The notes: generated from the sequence alone by a model not told the origin. A stretch of DNA of 64,000 nt from Nostoc sp. S13 (GCF_029379315.1 NZ_JAQYWQ010000002.1:91355-155354); one strand, 5' to 3'. Counted from the stretch's first letter, positions 46,301-56,572 are shown. A program made the numbers and translations.

Positions 46301-49300
46301 GCCCTTTGAGAAACTGGTAGAAGAACTGCACCCAGAGCGAGATACCAGTCGCAACCCACTATTTCAAGTGTGGTTTAATATGCTTAACTTCAGGGACATG
46401 CAAGTGGAGCTACCTGGAGTGGCTATAGAACCAGTCTCAATGCTAGAAACAGCTTCCAAGTTCGACTTAACCCTGTACGTTACAGAACAAAACCAAGGAA
46501 TCAAACTTGATTTAGTCTACAACACCGATCTGTTTACTTCAGAGCGGATGATGGAAATGCTTCATCAGTTTGATCACTTGCTGAATCAAATTGTTGCTGC
46601 TCCAGAGAAGCAGATTAGTTTATATTCCCTTGTCACATCAGAAGCGCGACCTTTGCTGCCTGAGCCAACGCTGCTTTTGCCAGAACCACGGTATGAATTG
46701 GCGACAACAATGTTTACCTCTTGGGTAAATCGCACCCCAGAACATTCATCACTCCGTCAAGGATTTCGCACTTGGAACTATGGGGAATTGGGCAAAAGCG
46801 CTCAAACCTTAGCACAGGTTATGTTGTCTTTGGGAGTGGAGCGGGGAGATGTCGTAGCCGTGTTTGGGACACGAAGCTTTGGACTGATTGCCAGTATGGT
46901 TGGCGTACTCTTGAGTGGCGGTGTGCTACTCACCATCGATCCGAAACTTCCCAGCGATCGCCAGCGACTGATGTTACAGTCAGCTAAAGCCAAATACATA
47001 TTATATATTGATGGTCAGCGCCCAGAAGATGAAAAGATATGGGAGTCTTTAACTATCATCTGTGTGAACCCAGACACAGGAGAAACCATAAATTCATCCA
47101 AAAAGAGCATTCAAGCAGTAAACCTGCCTGAAATCGTTGCTGACGCTCCAGCTTATATTTTCTTTACTTCCGGCACCACTGGTGTACCTAAAGGGGTGCT
47201 GGGGTGTCATAAAGGGTTGGCACATTTTCTGAACTGGCAACGGCAGACCTTTGAAATTAATCAACAAGACCGCGTTGCTCAATTAACTGGTCTTTCCTTT
47301 GATGTCGTCCTCAGAGATATCTTCTTACCTTTGACTAGTGGTGCAACCCTATGTTTGCCAGAAGAAGGAGATAACCTAGAACCAACTAGAATTCTGCGTT
47401 ACTTGGAAAATGAACAAATTTCTGTGCTGCACACAGTTCCTTCGCTGGCAGAATTATGGTTAGCCAATGTGCCGTCAGGAGTCTCTTTACGTAACTTACG
47501 TTGGTTGTTCTTGGCTGGAGAACCTCTCAAAGAAACACTTGTGCTTCGGTGGCGAGATGCTTTTCCAGAATCCGGTGAAATTGTTAATCTCTATGGGCCG
47601 ACAGAGACAACTTTGGCGAAGTGTTATTACCGAGTACCTGTTGAGTGTACACCAGGGGTACAGCCAGTCGGATTGCCGCTTCCTCAAACCCAAGCACTAG
47701 TTTTCACACCAAATCACCAACCGTGCGGCATCGGTGAACCGGGCGAGATTGTGATCCGAACTCCATTCCGCAGTTTGGGCTACATTAATGCCCAGGAAGA
47801 AAACCGTTCTCGGTTTGTCAAGAATCCTTTTCGGAATGATCAACAAGATTGGCTTTATTATACAGGCGATCGCGGCTGCTATCGTCCAGATGGCTCTCTA
47901 GAAATTCTCGGTCGGCGAGATTATCAAGTCAAGATACGGGGGATACGTATTGAGCTAGGGGAAATTGAAACGGTGTTAGCCCAACACCCAGACGTGCTCC
48001 AAACTGTAGTCATTGCCCGTGAAGATGTTCCCGGTGATCAACGTTTGGTGGCTTACATGATACCGAATCAGAAGTCAGCAAGCGCGATTAGTGATATCCG
48101 GCGTTTCCTCTCAACAAAGTTGCCACAGTACATGCTACCTTCAGCTTTTGTCTTACTGGACACCATGCCCTTAACCCCAAATGGCAAGGTAGACCGCCGT
48201 GCCCTACCTGCACCAGACTTATCCAGGCAAGAGCCAGAAGCCACCTTTGTTGCTCCCCGCAATCAGGTGGAACGCCAGCTAATAGAAATTTGGGAACAAA
48301 TTTTAGGTGTCCAGCCTATCGGTGTCAGGGACAACTTCTTTGAGCTAGGAGGACACTCCATATTAGCGGTAAAACTGTTTTGGCAAATTGAGAAGACATT
48401 TAGTAAAAATCTGCCTCTTGCCATTCTCTTCCACTCAGGTACTGTAGAGGCTCTAGCCAAAATAATCTGCCAAGAAGATATAGCAAGAAACTTGGCTTTA
48501 GTAAATACCTTAAACAAATCAAAATCTAGCTGGTCATCCCTGGTAGAAATTCAACCCAACGGTTCCAAGCCACCTTTTTTCTGTATTCACGGACTGGGTG
48601 GAGAAGTGTTGTGTTTCCGTGAATTGGCACTACATCTGGGTTCAGAGCAACCCTTCTATGGACTACAGCCACAAGGGCTAGATGGAAAACAGCCTTTCCA
48701 TACGCGAGTTGAAGACATGGCAACTCACTACATTCAAGAAATTCAGACCCTTCAGCCCAATGGGCCTTATTTTCTGGGAGGTTATTCTTTTGGAGGTGTA
48801 GTTGCTTTCGAGATGGCTCGGCAACTCCAAGAGCAAGGCGAACAAGTTGGCATTCTAGTTATGCTTGATAGTTGTCGTCGAGGTTATAGCTGGCGGGCGT
48901 CATTTCTCAAGCGACTTTTTTTGCATTTAAATAATATTGTTCAACAAGGGCCTAGCTACCTTTGGCAAAAGGCTATGAAATGGAGCTATTGGCGGAAGCA
49001 GCATTTCCAAAATAGATATAACCGTTACGTGGAACAGGTACTTGATTTCCCTGTAACTGATAAGCACTTAAAAATTATAGATGCTAACACTCAAGCCATC
49101 AGTCAATATCTCTTTTCACCTTATCTTGGTCAACTTATCCTTTTGCGGACAGAGGATAAAAATCGGGACGAAGCTATAGGCACAGAATACGATCCTCAAT
49201 TCGGCTGGGGCGAACTAGTGCCATTCGGATTAGATATCCATTACCTTCCCGGATCTCATCTTGACCTACTTAAGGAACCCAACGTACAGGTGTTAGCCGA

Positions 49301-49346
49301 AATATTGAGAAATTGCTTAACTCAGGCGCAGTCTCTAAAGAATTAA
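43389..49346 (+). CDS. Nonribosomal peptide synthetase, A-T-C-A-T-TE
   Basis: A 1985-residue bimodular synthetase. Domains in order: adenylation 1 (about 45-555, YTSGSTGQPKG), carrier 1 (GGHS, Ser593), condensation (660-1090, HHIASDG with His779/His780/Asp784), adenylation 2 (1100-1615, FTSGTTGVPKG), carrier 2 (Ser1657) and thioesterase (1715-1980, GYSFGG Ser1800, His1957). There is no starting condensation domain, so module 1 loads the first residue and the thioesterase releases a dipeptide or a multimer. Hand-read specificity codes, unverified, are DPWAICCIDK and DVRHFALLAK; I do not assign amino acids. No tailoring, transporter or phosphopantetheinyl transferase gene lies beside it. The upstream start at 43389 is followed by a short polar leader. 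Confidence 0.95.
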   Translation: MQINNSQNSQTSEYKQNIPLDTLTHIISTEVLQEWNDTQAVHHRDLCIHQMFEKQVERSPGAIAVVCENTELTYRQLNQQANQLAHHLRTLGVGPEVLVGICVERSLEMIVGLLGILKAGGAYVPLDPAYPSERLAFILSDTQTPVLLTQEKLVKNLPPHQAKVICLDSNWQGNSQNSRENPVNETTTDNLIYVIYTSGSTGQPKGVMIPHRGICNQLYWKQATFGLTQADKVLLTISFSFDPSVWQIFWPLCFGGQLFMARPGGHQDTAYLVKVITEQQITVLALVPSILRVLLEEKGIENCRFIKHITCGGEALPGELIERFFALLNLDNVLYNCYGPTEASIDTSFWICQRGTNYAIAPIGRPITNAEIHILDENLQPVPVGESGELHIGGIGLARGYLNRPELTIDRFIFNPFSSEAGARLYKTGDLARYLSDGNIEFLGRIDHQVKIRGFRIELGEIETILGQHPALTQTLVIAREDVIGDKQLVAYVVTSPEQIPNQVELRRFLSTRLPEYMVPSFFVFLDTLPLNPNGKIDRRALPAPDTFTLELSTKFVPPQNSTEEVLASIWAKVLRLEQVGIHDNFFELGGHSLLATQVMSRVRQVFRIEIPLQLLFENPTIATLAEAIAQNQIQEDDPQNQTILQIANRESAPLSFAQQRVWFLEQLQPNSRAYILSNAQRLTGKLNVGVLQQSLDAIVVHHEAIRTNFITSLDGSPIQVIGTPRPVELKMIQVAEEQVEYLLNQEAQRPFNLESDLMLRATLIQVDEQEHILLLVMHHIASDGWSIGILWQQLAAVYQAFLSGKPSPLPKLPIQYADFAVWQQQWLSGEVLSSQINYWKTQLAGANTVLKLPTDRPRPPVQTDQGSMQSLMLPQTLSAALKELSHQKGVTLFMTLLAAFGTILHRYTGQEDILIGSPIAGRNRSEIEGLIGFFINTVVLRTDFVGNPSFSSVLSRVRQMALDAYAHQDMPFEKLVEELHPERDTSRNPLFQVWFNMLNFRDMQVELPGVAIEPVSMLETASKFDLTLYVTEQNQGIKLDLVYNTDLFTSERMMEMLHQFDHLLNQIVAAPEKQISLYSLVTSEARPLLPEPTLLLPEPRYELATTMFTSWVNRTPEHSSLRQGFRTWNYGELGKSAQTLAQVMLSLGVERGDVVAVFGTRSFGLIASMVGVLLSGGVLLTIDPKLPSDRQRLMLQSAKAKYILYIDGQRPEDEKIWESLTIICVNPDTGETINSSKKSIQAVNLPEIVADAPAYIFFTSGTTGVPKGVLGCHKGLAHFLNWQRQTFEINQQDRVAQLTGLSFDVVLRDIFLPLTSGATLCLPEEGDNLEPTRILRYLENEQISVLHTVPSLAELWLANVPSGVSLRNLRWLFLAGEPLKETLVLRWRDAFPESGEIVNLYGPTETTLAKCYYRVPVECTPGVQPVGLPLPQTQALVFTPNHQPCGIGEPGEIVIRTPFRSLGYINAQEENRSRFVKNPFRNDQQDWLYYTGDRGCYRPDGSLEILGRRDYQVKIRGIRIELGEIETVLAQHPDVLQTVVIAREDVPGDQRLVAYMIPNQKSASAISDIRRFLSTKLPQYMLPSAFVLLDTMPLTPNGKVDRRALPAPDLSRQEPEATFVAPRNQVERQLIEIWEQILGVQPIGVRDNFFELGGHSILAVKLFWQIEKTFSKNLPLAILFHSGTVEALAKIICQEDIARNLALVNTLNKSKSSWSSLVEIQPNGSKPPFFCIHGLGGEVLCFRELALHLGSEQPFYGLQPQGLDGKQPFHTRVEDMATHYIQEIQTLQPNGPYFLGGYSFGGVVAFEMARQLQEQGEQVGILVMLDSCRRGYSWRASFLKRLFLHLNNIVQQGPSYLWQKAMKWSYWRKQHFQNRYNRYVEQVLDFPVTDKHLKIIDANTQAISQYLFSPYLGQLILLRTEDKNRDEAIGTEYDPQFGWGELVPFGLDIHYLPGSHLDLLKEPNVQVLAEILRNCLTQAQSLKN

Positions 49347-49437
49347 CGGTAGGAGCATCACCCGAAGGGTATCAACTCAGCACTGCTGGGCTGTTTTGTC
49401 ATTTCTTAGTACAGCATTTCCGAAATTCGTAGCTTTT

Positions 49438-49472
49438 TAAACGCAGAGGGACGCTGAGGGAAGCGCAGAGGG
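49438..49472. repeat. CGCAGAGG-type repeat
   Basis: AAACGCAGAGGGACGCTGAGGGAAG is the reverse-complement form of the CTCTGCG repeat at 8576-8605. Confidence 0.6.
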
Positions 49473-49558
49473 GGTTCCCCCCGTTGTAGCGACTGCCGTC
49501 GCGCAAAGAATTCGCTATGAACTTATATTTAAGTTGGTAAGTAATCGACAATCCATAG

Positions 49559-50740
49559 ATGCTATATAGACGATTTGGACGCACAGAATTACAAATGCCA
49601 GTGTTTTCCTGCGGTGGCATGAGATATCAGTTCAAATGGGAGGATGTTCCTAATAATGAAATTCCTGCTGATAATCAGGCGAATCTAGAAGCCACTATTA
49701 GAAGGGCGATGGAAGTTGGGATTAATCATATTGAAACTGCTCGTGGTTATGGCACTTCCGAGATGCAATTGGGGAGAATATTGCCCAAGTTTGCCCGTGA
49801 AAAGTTGATTGTTCAGACTAAAATCAACCCACAGGCAGATGCTAAAGAATTTCGTGAGACATTTGAAAAATCACTACGAAATCTCCAGCTAGATTACGTT
49901 GACTTATTAGGGTTGCATGGCATCAATCATCTTGAGTCATTAGACTACAGCATCCGTCCTGGTGGCTGTTTAGAAGTAGCCCAGCAGTTGCAAGCTGAGG
50001 GAAAAGTTAGATTTATTGGCTTTTCCACACACGGAGCAACAGATATGATTGTGCAGACAATTAATACCAATCAATTTGATTACGTGAACCTGCACTGGTA
50101 CTACATTAATCAATGGAATTGGGCGGCAATTGAAGCAGCTAAACGCCATGATATGGGGGTGTTTATCATTAGCCCTTCTGATAAAGGAGGTTTGTTGTAT
50201 AAACCACCAGAAAAATTAGTAAATCTTTGCGCCCCATTGAGTCCAATGGTGTTTAATGATTTGTTTTGTTTGAGTCATCAAGAGGTGCATACCTTGAGCT
50301 TGGGAGCCGCAAAACCACAAGATTTTGACGAACACCTGAAGACTTTAGAATTAGTAGATCGGGCATCGTCAATTTTGCCGCCGATTTTAGCAAAGTTGGA
50401 ATCAGAAGCGATCGCTACTTTGGGAGAAGATTGGCTAAAATCCTGGCAGATAAATCTACCAACCTTTGACCAAACCCCTGGTGAGGTAAATATTTGGGTG
50501 ATTTTGTGGCTGCGGAATCTAGCGATCGCCTACGATCTGGTAGACTACGCTAAAATGCGCTACAACCTGCTTGGCAATGGCAGCCACTGGTTCCCTGGCA
50601 ATAAAGCTGATCGACTAGATGAATTAGACTTACGGCAATGTCTCGCCCGCAATCCTCACGCTGATAAAATCCCCCAATTTCTGGAACAAGCCCATCAGAT
50701 GTTGGCGGGTGAGGCGGTCAAACGTCTATCTCGCACTTGA
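49559..50740 (+). CDS. Aldo/keto reductase-family protein (long form)
   Basis: A 393-residue protein with the (beta/alpha)8 reductase fold in the first 290 residues. INHIETARGYGTSE is in the position of the Asp/Tyr pair, with Glu replacing the usual Asp; Lys lies in VQTKINP and His in GLHGIN. The extra C-terminal 100 residues resemble the tail of AKR relatives that often bind an iron-sulfur cluster, but no CxxC set is present here. Redox activity on a small carbonyl compound is likely, and the substrate is unknown. It follows the NRPS gene by 212 bases on the same strand and is probably unrelated to it. Confidence 0.82.
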   Translation: MLYRRFGRTELQMPVFSCGGMRYQFKWEDVPNNEIPADNQANLEATIRRAMEVGINHIETARGYGTSEMQLGRILPKFAREKLIVQTKINPQADAKEFRETFEKSLRNLQLDYVDLLGLHGINHLESLDYSIRPGGCLEVAQQLQAEGKVRFIGFSTHGATDMIVQTINTNQFDYVNLHWYYINQWNWAAIEAAKRHDMGVFIISPSDKGGLLYKPPEKLVNLCAPLSPMVFNDLFCLSHQEVHTLSLGAAKPQDFDEHLKTLELVDRASSILPPILAKLESEAIATLGEDWLKSWQINLPTFDQTPGEVNIWVILWLRNLAIAYDLVDYAKMRYNLLGNGSHWFPGNKADRLDELDLRQCLARNPHADKIPQFLEQAHQMLAGEAVKRLSRT

Positions 50741-51299
50741 CAATTTGCATAAATAGGGCATTTGGCACAGTGCATGGAAAATATTGAAGAAGAATTCAGA
50801 AGTCAGAATTCAGGAGTCAGAATCAAAACGCTCTCTGCGAGACGCTGCGCGAACGCGGACTCGCTCTCCGTGGCGCTATCAGTCGGGGATTCAGACCCGC
50901 TACTGATTGAAGACCACAAAACAAGAAAATTTGGTGGGGGTCTTAAACGCCGATTATTCATCCACCAGTCGTACAGAATATCTTTCCTGTATTCTGACGA
51001 CTGGCACCTTTATTCTGTTCGATAAACAATAATTAATGCCGTGTGCGACTTTCTCTCAAACCTAACCGCCAACAGTATCCTACAAGGGAAGGGGAGCAAG
51101 AATTAAAGCCTCTCTCTGTGGGCTACGGTGTACACACAAGTCGAAAAAAGCTCGATTTTTGATTATTCTCTTGTTTAGACAGGTGAAAGCGTAGTAGAAC
51201 CTTTCTTGAGGTTTCTTTAAAAAACTGTGTGTCCACCGTAGGGGAGAGGAATGGAAGCGGGGTTTCAAGAATAAGTCGCAAATCGCGTTAATTCTCAAT
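50741..51299. other. Repeat-rich gap without a gene
   Basis: The gap contains AGTCAGAATTCAGGAGTCAGA (about 50800-50822), a GAGACGCTGCGCGAACGCGG repeat core (50840-50862), and GTGTACACACAAGTCG and TGTGTCCACCGTAGGGG stretches that look like further insertions. Open frames of 86-87 codons here translate repeats and show no protein pattern. Confidence 0.55.
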
Positions 51300-51349
51300 G
51301 CCCCATCCCCAATGCCCAATGCCCAATGCCCAATGCCCAATGCCCAATA
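51300..51349. repeat. CCCAATG heptamer tandem repeat at a stop codon
   Basis: Six adjacent CCCAATG copies (CCCCATCCCCAATGCCCAAT...) run to within a few bases of the stop codon of the minus-strand CorC-like gene. Confidence 0.88.
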
Positions 51350-52678
51350 CTACTCAGATTTTTTCGTATCTGCTGATTTACTTACCTTTGGTACGACTAG
51401 CACTTTATCAACGCGATTACCATCCATATCCATCACTTCAATTCGCATACTTTGCCATTCAAAATAATCTGCTGCGGCGGGAATACGTCCTAAATTGGTG
51501 ATCACAAAACCGCCTAAAGTTTGATAACTGCCGCGTTCATCGGGTTGCCACGCTTCCATACCGAAAAGTTCCAAAAACTCCTCAACAGGCAACATCCCAT
51601 CCAAAAGCCAGGAACCATCTTCGCGTTGCACAGCTTGTGGTTGATCCTGCCCATCTGTGGAAGGAACATCACCCACGATTTCGCTCATAATGTCGTTGAG
51701 AGTGACTAATCCTTGAATCACGCCGTATTCATCGACTACCAGCGCCATGTGAGTGATGGTTTGCTTGAACAATTCCAAAACTTTCAAACCACGGGTGCTT
51801 TCCGGCACAAATACGGGCTGGCGCAATCCCACTGTCAAGTCTAGCGCTTCCCCTCGGAAACTCCTGGCTAATAGGTCGGTGACAGGAATAACACCGAGCA
51901 CATTGTCAAGTCCTCCCTGACAAATTGGATACCGAGAATAGGCACTATCAACCATTTTTTGGCGATTTTCTTCGGCAGAGTCGTCTAAGTCTAGCCAGAC
52001 AATATCGGGGCGGGGTGTCATTAAGTAGCTGACAGGGCGATCGCCTAAACGAAAGACTCGCTCTACCATATCCTGTTCGGCTTCCTCAAAGGTTCCCGCC
52101 TCCGTGCCTTGCTCAATTAAGATTTTAATTTCTTCTTCGGTAACTTGCGGCTCGGTAGAAGCTGTAATTCCTAGTAGTCGCAGGATCAAATCTGTAGAAG
52201 CGCTTAAGAGAAAGACTACTGGAGAACCAATCGCCGCCAAGGCTTGCATCGGAATAGCTACAATTGATGCAATCTTTTCTGGATTGTTTAATGCCAGACG
52301 CTTCGGTACCAATTCGCCAACAATCAGTGAGAAATAGGTAATGAGTAAAACCACTATTCCGAAAGATAGCGGTTCACTATAAGGTGCTAACAAGGGGACA
52401 CGTTTTACATAGATTCCCAGTCGGTTGGCAATTGTTGCTCCTCCAAAAGCACCAGTCAGGATACCGATCAGGGAAATACCCACTTGAACGGTTGACAGGA
52501 AATGATTTGGAGACTCAGCTAGTTTCAATGCTACCTTTGCCTTGGCATCTCCTTGATTGGCAAGCTGTTGTAGCCTAACTTTCCGGGCTGAGACAATCGC
52601 CATCTCAGACATAGAAAATACACCGTTGGCAATAATTAGCACCAAAATGATTAAAATTTCAAAAGTAATGGGGGACAT
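51350..52678 (-). CDS. CNNM/CorC (HlyC) family membrane protein
   Basis: A 442-residue protein. A DUF21/CNNM membrane domain (about 1-185; NGVFSMSEMAIVSARKVRLQ is its signature) is followed by a CBS pair (about 205-335; SYLMTPRPDIVWLDLDDSAE, GLVTLNDIMSEIVGD) and a CorC_HlyC domain (350-430; DGMLPVEEFLELFG). The family is linked to magnesium or cobalt efflux in bacteria. The old name hemolysin is not supported by any toxin feature here. It is divergent from mfd. Confidence 0.92.
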   Translation of the reverse strand: MSPITFEILIILVLIIANGVFSMSEMAIVSARKVRLQQLANQGDAKAKVALKLAESPNHFLSTVQVGISLIGILTGAFGGATIANRLGIYVKRVPLLAPYSEPLSFGIVVLLITYFSLIVGELVPKRLALNNPEKIASIVAIPMQALAAIGSPVVFLLSASTDLILRLLGITASTEPQVTEEEIKILIEQGTEAGTFEEAEQDMVERVFRLGDRPVSYLMTPRPDIVWLDLDDSAEENRQKMVDSAYSRYPICQGGLDNVLGVIPVTDLLARSFRGEALDLTVGLRQPVFVPESTRGLKVLELFKQTITHMALVVDEYGVIQGLVTLNDIMSEIVGDVPSTDGQDQPQAVQREDGSWLLDGMLPVEEFLELFGMEAWQPDERGSYQTLGGFVITNLGRIPAAADYFEWQSMRIEVMDMDGNRVDKVLVVPKVSKSADTKKSE

Positions 52679-52918
52679 GTTTAAAATTGCGGCTTATCAG
52701 AGCGAACGTAGCTCAATCCCTAGTATCTAGTATTAAAGATGCTTCAATAAATGCTTTGACTGTACACAAAGTAATAGTTATAGTTCTTAAGCCTATTAGT
52801 CGCTGTGCATTATTCTTCCACCGAAGGAATAAGAAGGCTGTTAACACTTTTAAAATGGTTGACATAAACTGCCTTAAGATTTTCTGACTCACAAAGACTC
52901 CCATCGCTAGTAGTACTT

Positions 52919-55900
52919 ATGTCATTTTCTTCTATTGTGCGTGCCTTAGGCCGATCGCCGCTCACTACTGAATTTATTTCTAAGCTGAATCGACAACAAG
53001 AATTGCGGTTAAATGGCATTCCCAGGCTGCCCAAGACTCTAGTGGCTTCGGCATTAGCCCAGGCTAGTGGCAAAGATTTGTTCGTAGTTTGCGCCACTTT
53101 GGAAGAAGCTGGACGCGTTTACGCACAACTGGAGGCAATGGGATGGCAAACAGTACATTTTTATCCCACCTCCGAGGCTTCTCCCTACGAACCTTTTGAC
53201 CCGGAAACTGAGATGAGTTGGGGGCAAATGCAGGTATTGGCAGATTTGGGAATGGGGCATGGGGGAGCCACTGCTTTGGGCGGCTCTGCCGACTTGAAGC
53301 AAGTGGCGTCATTGGGCATGGGGCATGGGGAAGAAAACCAGGTTCCAAATTCCAATTCTCAATTAGCCAAGATGGCGATTGTGGCTACTCAAGGGGCGCT
53401 GCAACCTCACTTACCTCCACCAGCAGCTTTTGGGCAATTCTGTCTTATTCTGAAGCGGGGGATGGAATTAGACTTGAATGCTTTCAGTGAGAAAATAACT
53501 ATTTTGGGGTACGAAAGAGTGCCTTTGGTAGAAACGGAAGGACAGTGGAGCCGACGGGGCGATATTGTTGATGTGTTCCCAGTTTCATCTGAGTTCCCCG
53601 TCCGGCTGGAATGGTTTGGCGATGAAATCGAGCAAATGCGGGAATTTGACCCAGCAACCCAACGTTCCGCCCTCGACAAAGTTAACCAGTTAATTCTTAC
53701 CCCCACTAGCTTTGCTCCCGTCGTGATGGCAGCACTAAAGAATAGTTCTGAGTTAGGAGTTAGGAGTTATGAGTTAAATTCTGACTCAGAACTTAGCACT
53801 CAGAACTCATCACTGATTGAGGGTAGTCGTCGCTTTTTGGGGTTAGCGTTCGAGCAACCAGCATCTCTACTAAACTACTTATCAGAAAATACCCTGATTG
53901 CCATTGATGAGCCAGAACAGTGTCATGCTCATAGCGATCGCTGGGTGGAAAATGCGGAAGAACAGTGGAGCATTGGGCATGGCGAAGAATCTACTCCCCT
54001 AGCATTGCCGAAAATTCACCGTTCTTTTGATAAGTGTTTGGCTGACGTTGCCAAGTTTAAAACCTTATATTTATCGGAACTGTCAGAGGAAAATAGTGGG
54101 ATCAATCTGGCTAGCCGACCTGTTCCAGTCATGCCACACCAGTTTGGTAAACTAGCTGAGACTATACGCCAACAACGCGATCGCAATTTCTCAATCTGGT
54201 TGCTTTCTGCTCAACCTTCGCGTTCTGTCTCGCTATTGCAAGAACATGATTGTCCGGCTCAGTTTATCCCGAATCCCCGCGACTACCAAGCGATCGATAA
54301 GCTCCAAATCAACCATACTCCCATAGCCCTAAAATATTCTGGTCTGGCCGAACTAGAAGGTTTTATCCTGCCTACGTACCGTTTGGTAATCGTTACAGAT
54401 CGGGAATTTTTTGGGCAGCATTCCTTGGCGACTCCCGGCTATATCCGCAAGCGCCACAAAGCTACTTCTAAACAAGTTGATCCCAATAAGCTGCGTCCAG
54501 GTGATTATGTAGTTCACAGGAATCATGGTGTTGGCAAATTTGTCAAGCTGGAAAGTTTGACGATTAATAACGAAACCCGTGATTATTTAGCGGTGCAGTA
54601 TGCTGACGGGTTACTCAGAGTCGCAGCTGATCAAGTCGGTGCTTTATCTCGGTTCCGCGCCGCAGGTGATAAAGCACCGGAACTCAACCGGATGACCGGG
54701 AAAGCTTGGGAAAATACCAAGAATAAAGTCCGCAAAGCGATTAAAAAATTGGCGGTGGACTTGTTGAAACTGTATGCAGCGCGATCGCAACAACAAGGTT
54801 TTAGCTTTCCCAGTGATATGCCTTGGCAGGAGGAATTGGAAGATTCTTTCCCCTACCAACCCACAACGGATCAACTCAAAGCTGTTCAAGATGTGAAACG
54901 AGACATGGAAAGCGATCGCCCAATGGATCGCTTAGTTTGTGGCGATGTCGGTTTCGGAAAAACGGAAGTGGCGATTCGTGCTATTTTCAAAGCAGTCATC
55001 GCCGGTAAACAAGTGGCACTCCTTGCGCCGACGACTATTTTAACACAGCAGCATTACCATACACTCAAAGAACGTTTTGCTCCCTACCCCGTAAATGTCG
55101 GTTTACTCAACCGTTTTCGTTCGGCTGAAGAACGCCGCAATATTCAAAAGCGATTGGCAACGGGTGAATTAGATGTAGTGATTGGTACACATCAACTTTT
55201 AGGTAAAGGCGTAACATTCCGGGATTTAGGACTGTTGGTGGTGGATGAAGAACAGCGATTTGGGGTAAACCAGAAAGAGAAAATTAAAAGCCTGAAAACT
55301 CAGGTGGACGTGCTTACCCTCTCCGCCACCCCCATTCCCCGGACTTTGTATATGTCCTTGTCAGGAATTCGGGAAATGAGTTTGATTACCACGCCACCCC
55401 CAACCAGACGCCCAATTAAAACCCATCTATCACCGATTAATACCGAAAGTATCCGCAGTGCGATTCGTCAAGAATTAGACAGAGGTGGACAGGTTTTTTA
55501 TGTAGTTCCACGAGTAGACGGCATTGAAGAGACAACAGCCAATTTACGAGAAGTGATACCGGGAGCTAGGTTTGCGATCGCTCACGGTCAAATGGATGAA
55601 AGCGAGTTAGAATCAACTATGCTCACCTTCAGTAATGGCGATGCAGACATCCTCGTTTGTACGACAATTATTGAATCTGGCTTAGATATTCCACGAGTCA
55701 ACACGATTCTGATTGAAGATGCTCACCGCTTCGGTTTGGCACAGTTGTATCAATTACGCGGTCGTGTGGGACGTGCAGGTATCCAAGCTCATGCTTGGTT
55801 ATTTTATCCGAAGCAACGGGCATTATCTGATGCGGCACGGCAACGTTTACGAGCAATTCAGGAATTTACTCAACTAGGTTCTGGGTATCAGCTAGCGATG

Positions 55901-56506
55901 CGCGATATGGAAATCAGAGGTGTGGGTAACTTGCTAGGTGCAGAACAATCCGGTCAAATGGATGCCATCGGTTTTGATTTATATATGGAAATGCTAGAAG
56001 AAGCAATTCGGGAAATCCGAGGACAAGAAATTCCGCAAGTGGAGGATACCCAGATTGACCTCAACCTCACAGCGTTTATCCCAGCAGATTACATTACCGA
56101 TTTGGATCAAAAGATGAGTGCATACCGGGCGGTGGCCACAGCTAAATCTAAATCAGAATTAAAGCAGATTGCAGCCGAGTGGAGCGATCGCTATGGTAGT
56201 TTACCAGTACCTGCAAATCAACTTTTGCGAGTCATGGAACTCAAACAGCTAGCGAAAAAAATCGGATTTAGTCGGATTAAACCAGAAAACAAGCAGCACG
56301 TCGTTTTAGAAACGCCGATGGAGGAACCCGCTTGGAATTTATTGGCGGCGAATTTACCAGAAAATCTCAAGACGCGCTTTGTGTATTCTCCTGGTAAAGT
56401 GACGGTGCGCGGGTTAGGAGTTTTTAAAGCAGATCAACAATTGCAGAATTTGATTGATGCTTTCGGGAGAATGCAGGGTGCGATTCCAGAGGCGGCTGTT
56501 GTTTGA
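52919..56506 (+). CDS. mfd: Transcription-repair coupling factor Mfd
   Basis: A 1195-residue ATP-dependent DNA translocase that removes stalled RNA polymerase and recruits UvrA. A UvrB-like N-terminal part ([20 protein letters not shown]) is followed by the polymerase-interacting domain ([13 protein letters not shown], about 535-600). The helicase motor has Walker A GDVGFGKT (675-682), DEEQ (776-779), [16 protein letters not shown] and [20 protein letters not shown]. The C-terminal TRCF domain (about 1010-1120) holds [13 protein letters not shown]. Two or three in-frame repeat insertions occur in the N-terminal third (53230-53330, 53741-53820, near 53960-54000), between conserved blocks. The gene is otherwise intact. 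Confidence 0.96.
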   Translation: MSFSSIVRALGRSPLTTEFISKLNRQQELRLNGIPRLPKTLVASALAQASGKDLFVVCATLEEAGRVYAQLEAMGWQTVHFYPTSEASPYEPFDPETEMSWGQMQVLADLGMGHGGATALGGSADLKQVASLGMGHGEENQVPNSNSQLAKMAIVATQGALQPHLPPPAAFGQFCLILKRGMELDLNAFSEKITILGYERVPLVETEGQWSRRGDIVDVFPVSSEFPVRLEWFGDEIEQMREFDPATQRSALDKVNQLILTPTSFAPVVMAALKNSSELGVRSYELNSDSELSTQNSSLIEGSRRFLGLAFEQPASLLNYLSENTLIAIDEPEQCHAHSDRWVENAEEQWSIGHGEESTPLALPKIHRSFDKCLADVAKFKTLYLSELSEENSGINLASRPVPVMPHQFGKLAETIRQQRDRNFSIWLLSAQPSRSVSLLQEHDCPAQFIPNPRDYQAIDKLQINHTPIALKYSGLAELEGFILPTYRLVIVTDREFFGQHSLATPGYIRKRHKATSKQVDPNKLRPGDYVVHRNHGVGKFVKLESLTINNETRDYLAVQYADGLLRVAADQVGALSRFRAAGDKAPELNRMTGKAWENTKNKVRKAIKKLAVDLLKLYAARSQQQGFSFPSDMPWQEELEDSFPYQPTTDQLKAVQDVKRDMESDRPMDRLVCGDVGFGKTEVAIRAIFKAVIAGKQVALLAPTTILTQQHYHTLKERFAPYPVNVGLLNRFRSAEERRNIQKRLATGELDVVIGTHQLLGKGVTFRDLGLLVVDEEQRFGVNQKEKIKSLKTQVDVLTLSATPIPRTLYMSLSGIREMSLITTPPPTRRPIKTHLSPINTESIRSAIRQELDRGGQVFYVVPRVDGIEETTANLREVIPGARFAIAHGQMDESELESTMLTFSNGDADILVCTTIIESGLDIPRVNTILIEDAHRFGLAQLYQLRGRVGRAGIQAHAWLFYPKQRALSDAARQRLRAIQEFTQLGSGYQLAMRDMEIRGVGNLLGAEQSGQMDAIGFDLYMEMLEEAIREIRGQEIPQVEDTQIDLNLTAFIPADYITDLDQKMSAYRAVATAKSKSELKQIAAEWSDRYGSLPVPANQLLRVMELKQLAKKIGFSRIKPENKQHVVLETPMEEPAWNLLAANLPENLKTRFVYSPGKVTVRGLGVFKADQQLQNLIDAFGRMQGAIPEAAVV
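53230..53335. repeat. Nested heptamer/palindrome repeat inside mfd
   Basis: GGGCATGGGG heptamers on both sides enclose a palindrome, GGAGCCACTGCTTTGGG paired with CTTGAAGCAAGTGGCGTC. The insert is in frame and adds Gly/His-rich sequence ([20 protein letters not shown]). The same heptamer type lies between fabI and hisB. Confidence 0.8.
53741..53820. repeat. GAGTTAG heptamer repeat inside mfd
   Basis: GAGTTAGGAGTTAGGAGTTA followed by ACTCAGAACT-type complementary sequence is read in frame as [19 protein letters not shown]. It is inserted between conserved UvrB-like segments. Confidence 0.75.
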
Positions 56507-56572
56507 GCGGTAGCTTAACCTAACTGTTATGTTTCTATCAATCTAGAATCAAACCTACACAGGAGAACCAGA

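Noticed and set aside
50762..51340. Open frames of 86-87 codons in the repeat-rich gap
   Set aside because: The translations are made of the repeat families (RRCANADSLSVALSV and similar), which recur between genes elsewhere.
51300..51349. Regular short repeats that might suggest a CRISPR array
   Set aside because: The units are adjacent heptamers with no spacers. No cas gene is present in the window.
51350..52678. Annotation as a hemolysin
   Set aside because: The domain set is CNNM-CBS-CorC_HlyC, an ion transport family; the hemolysin label is historical.
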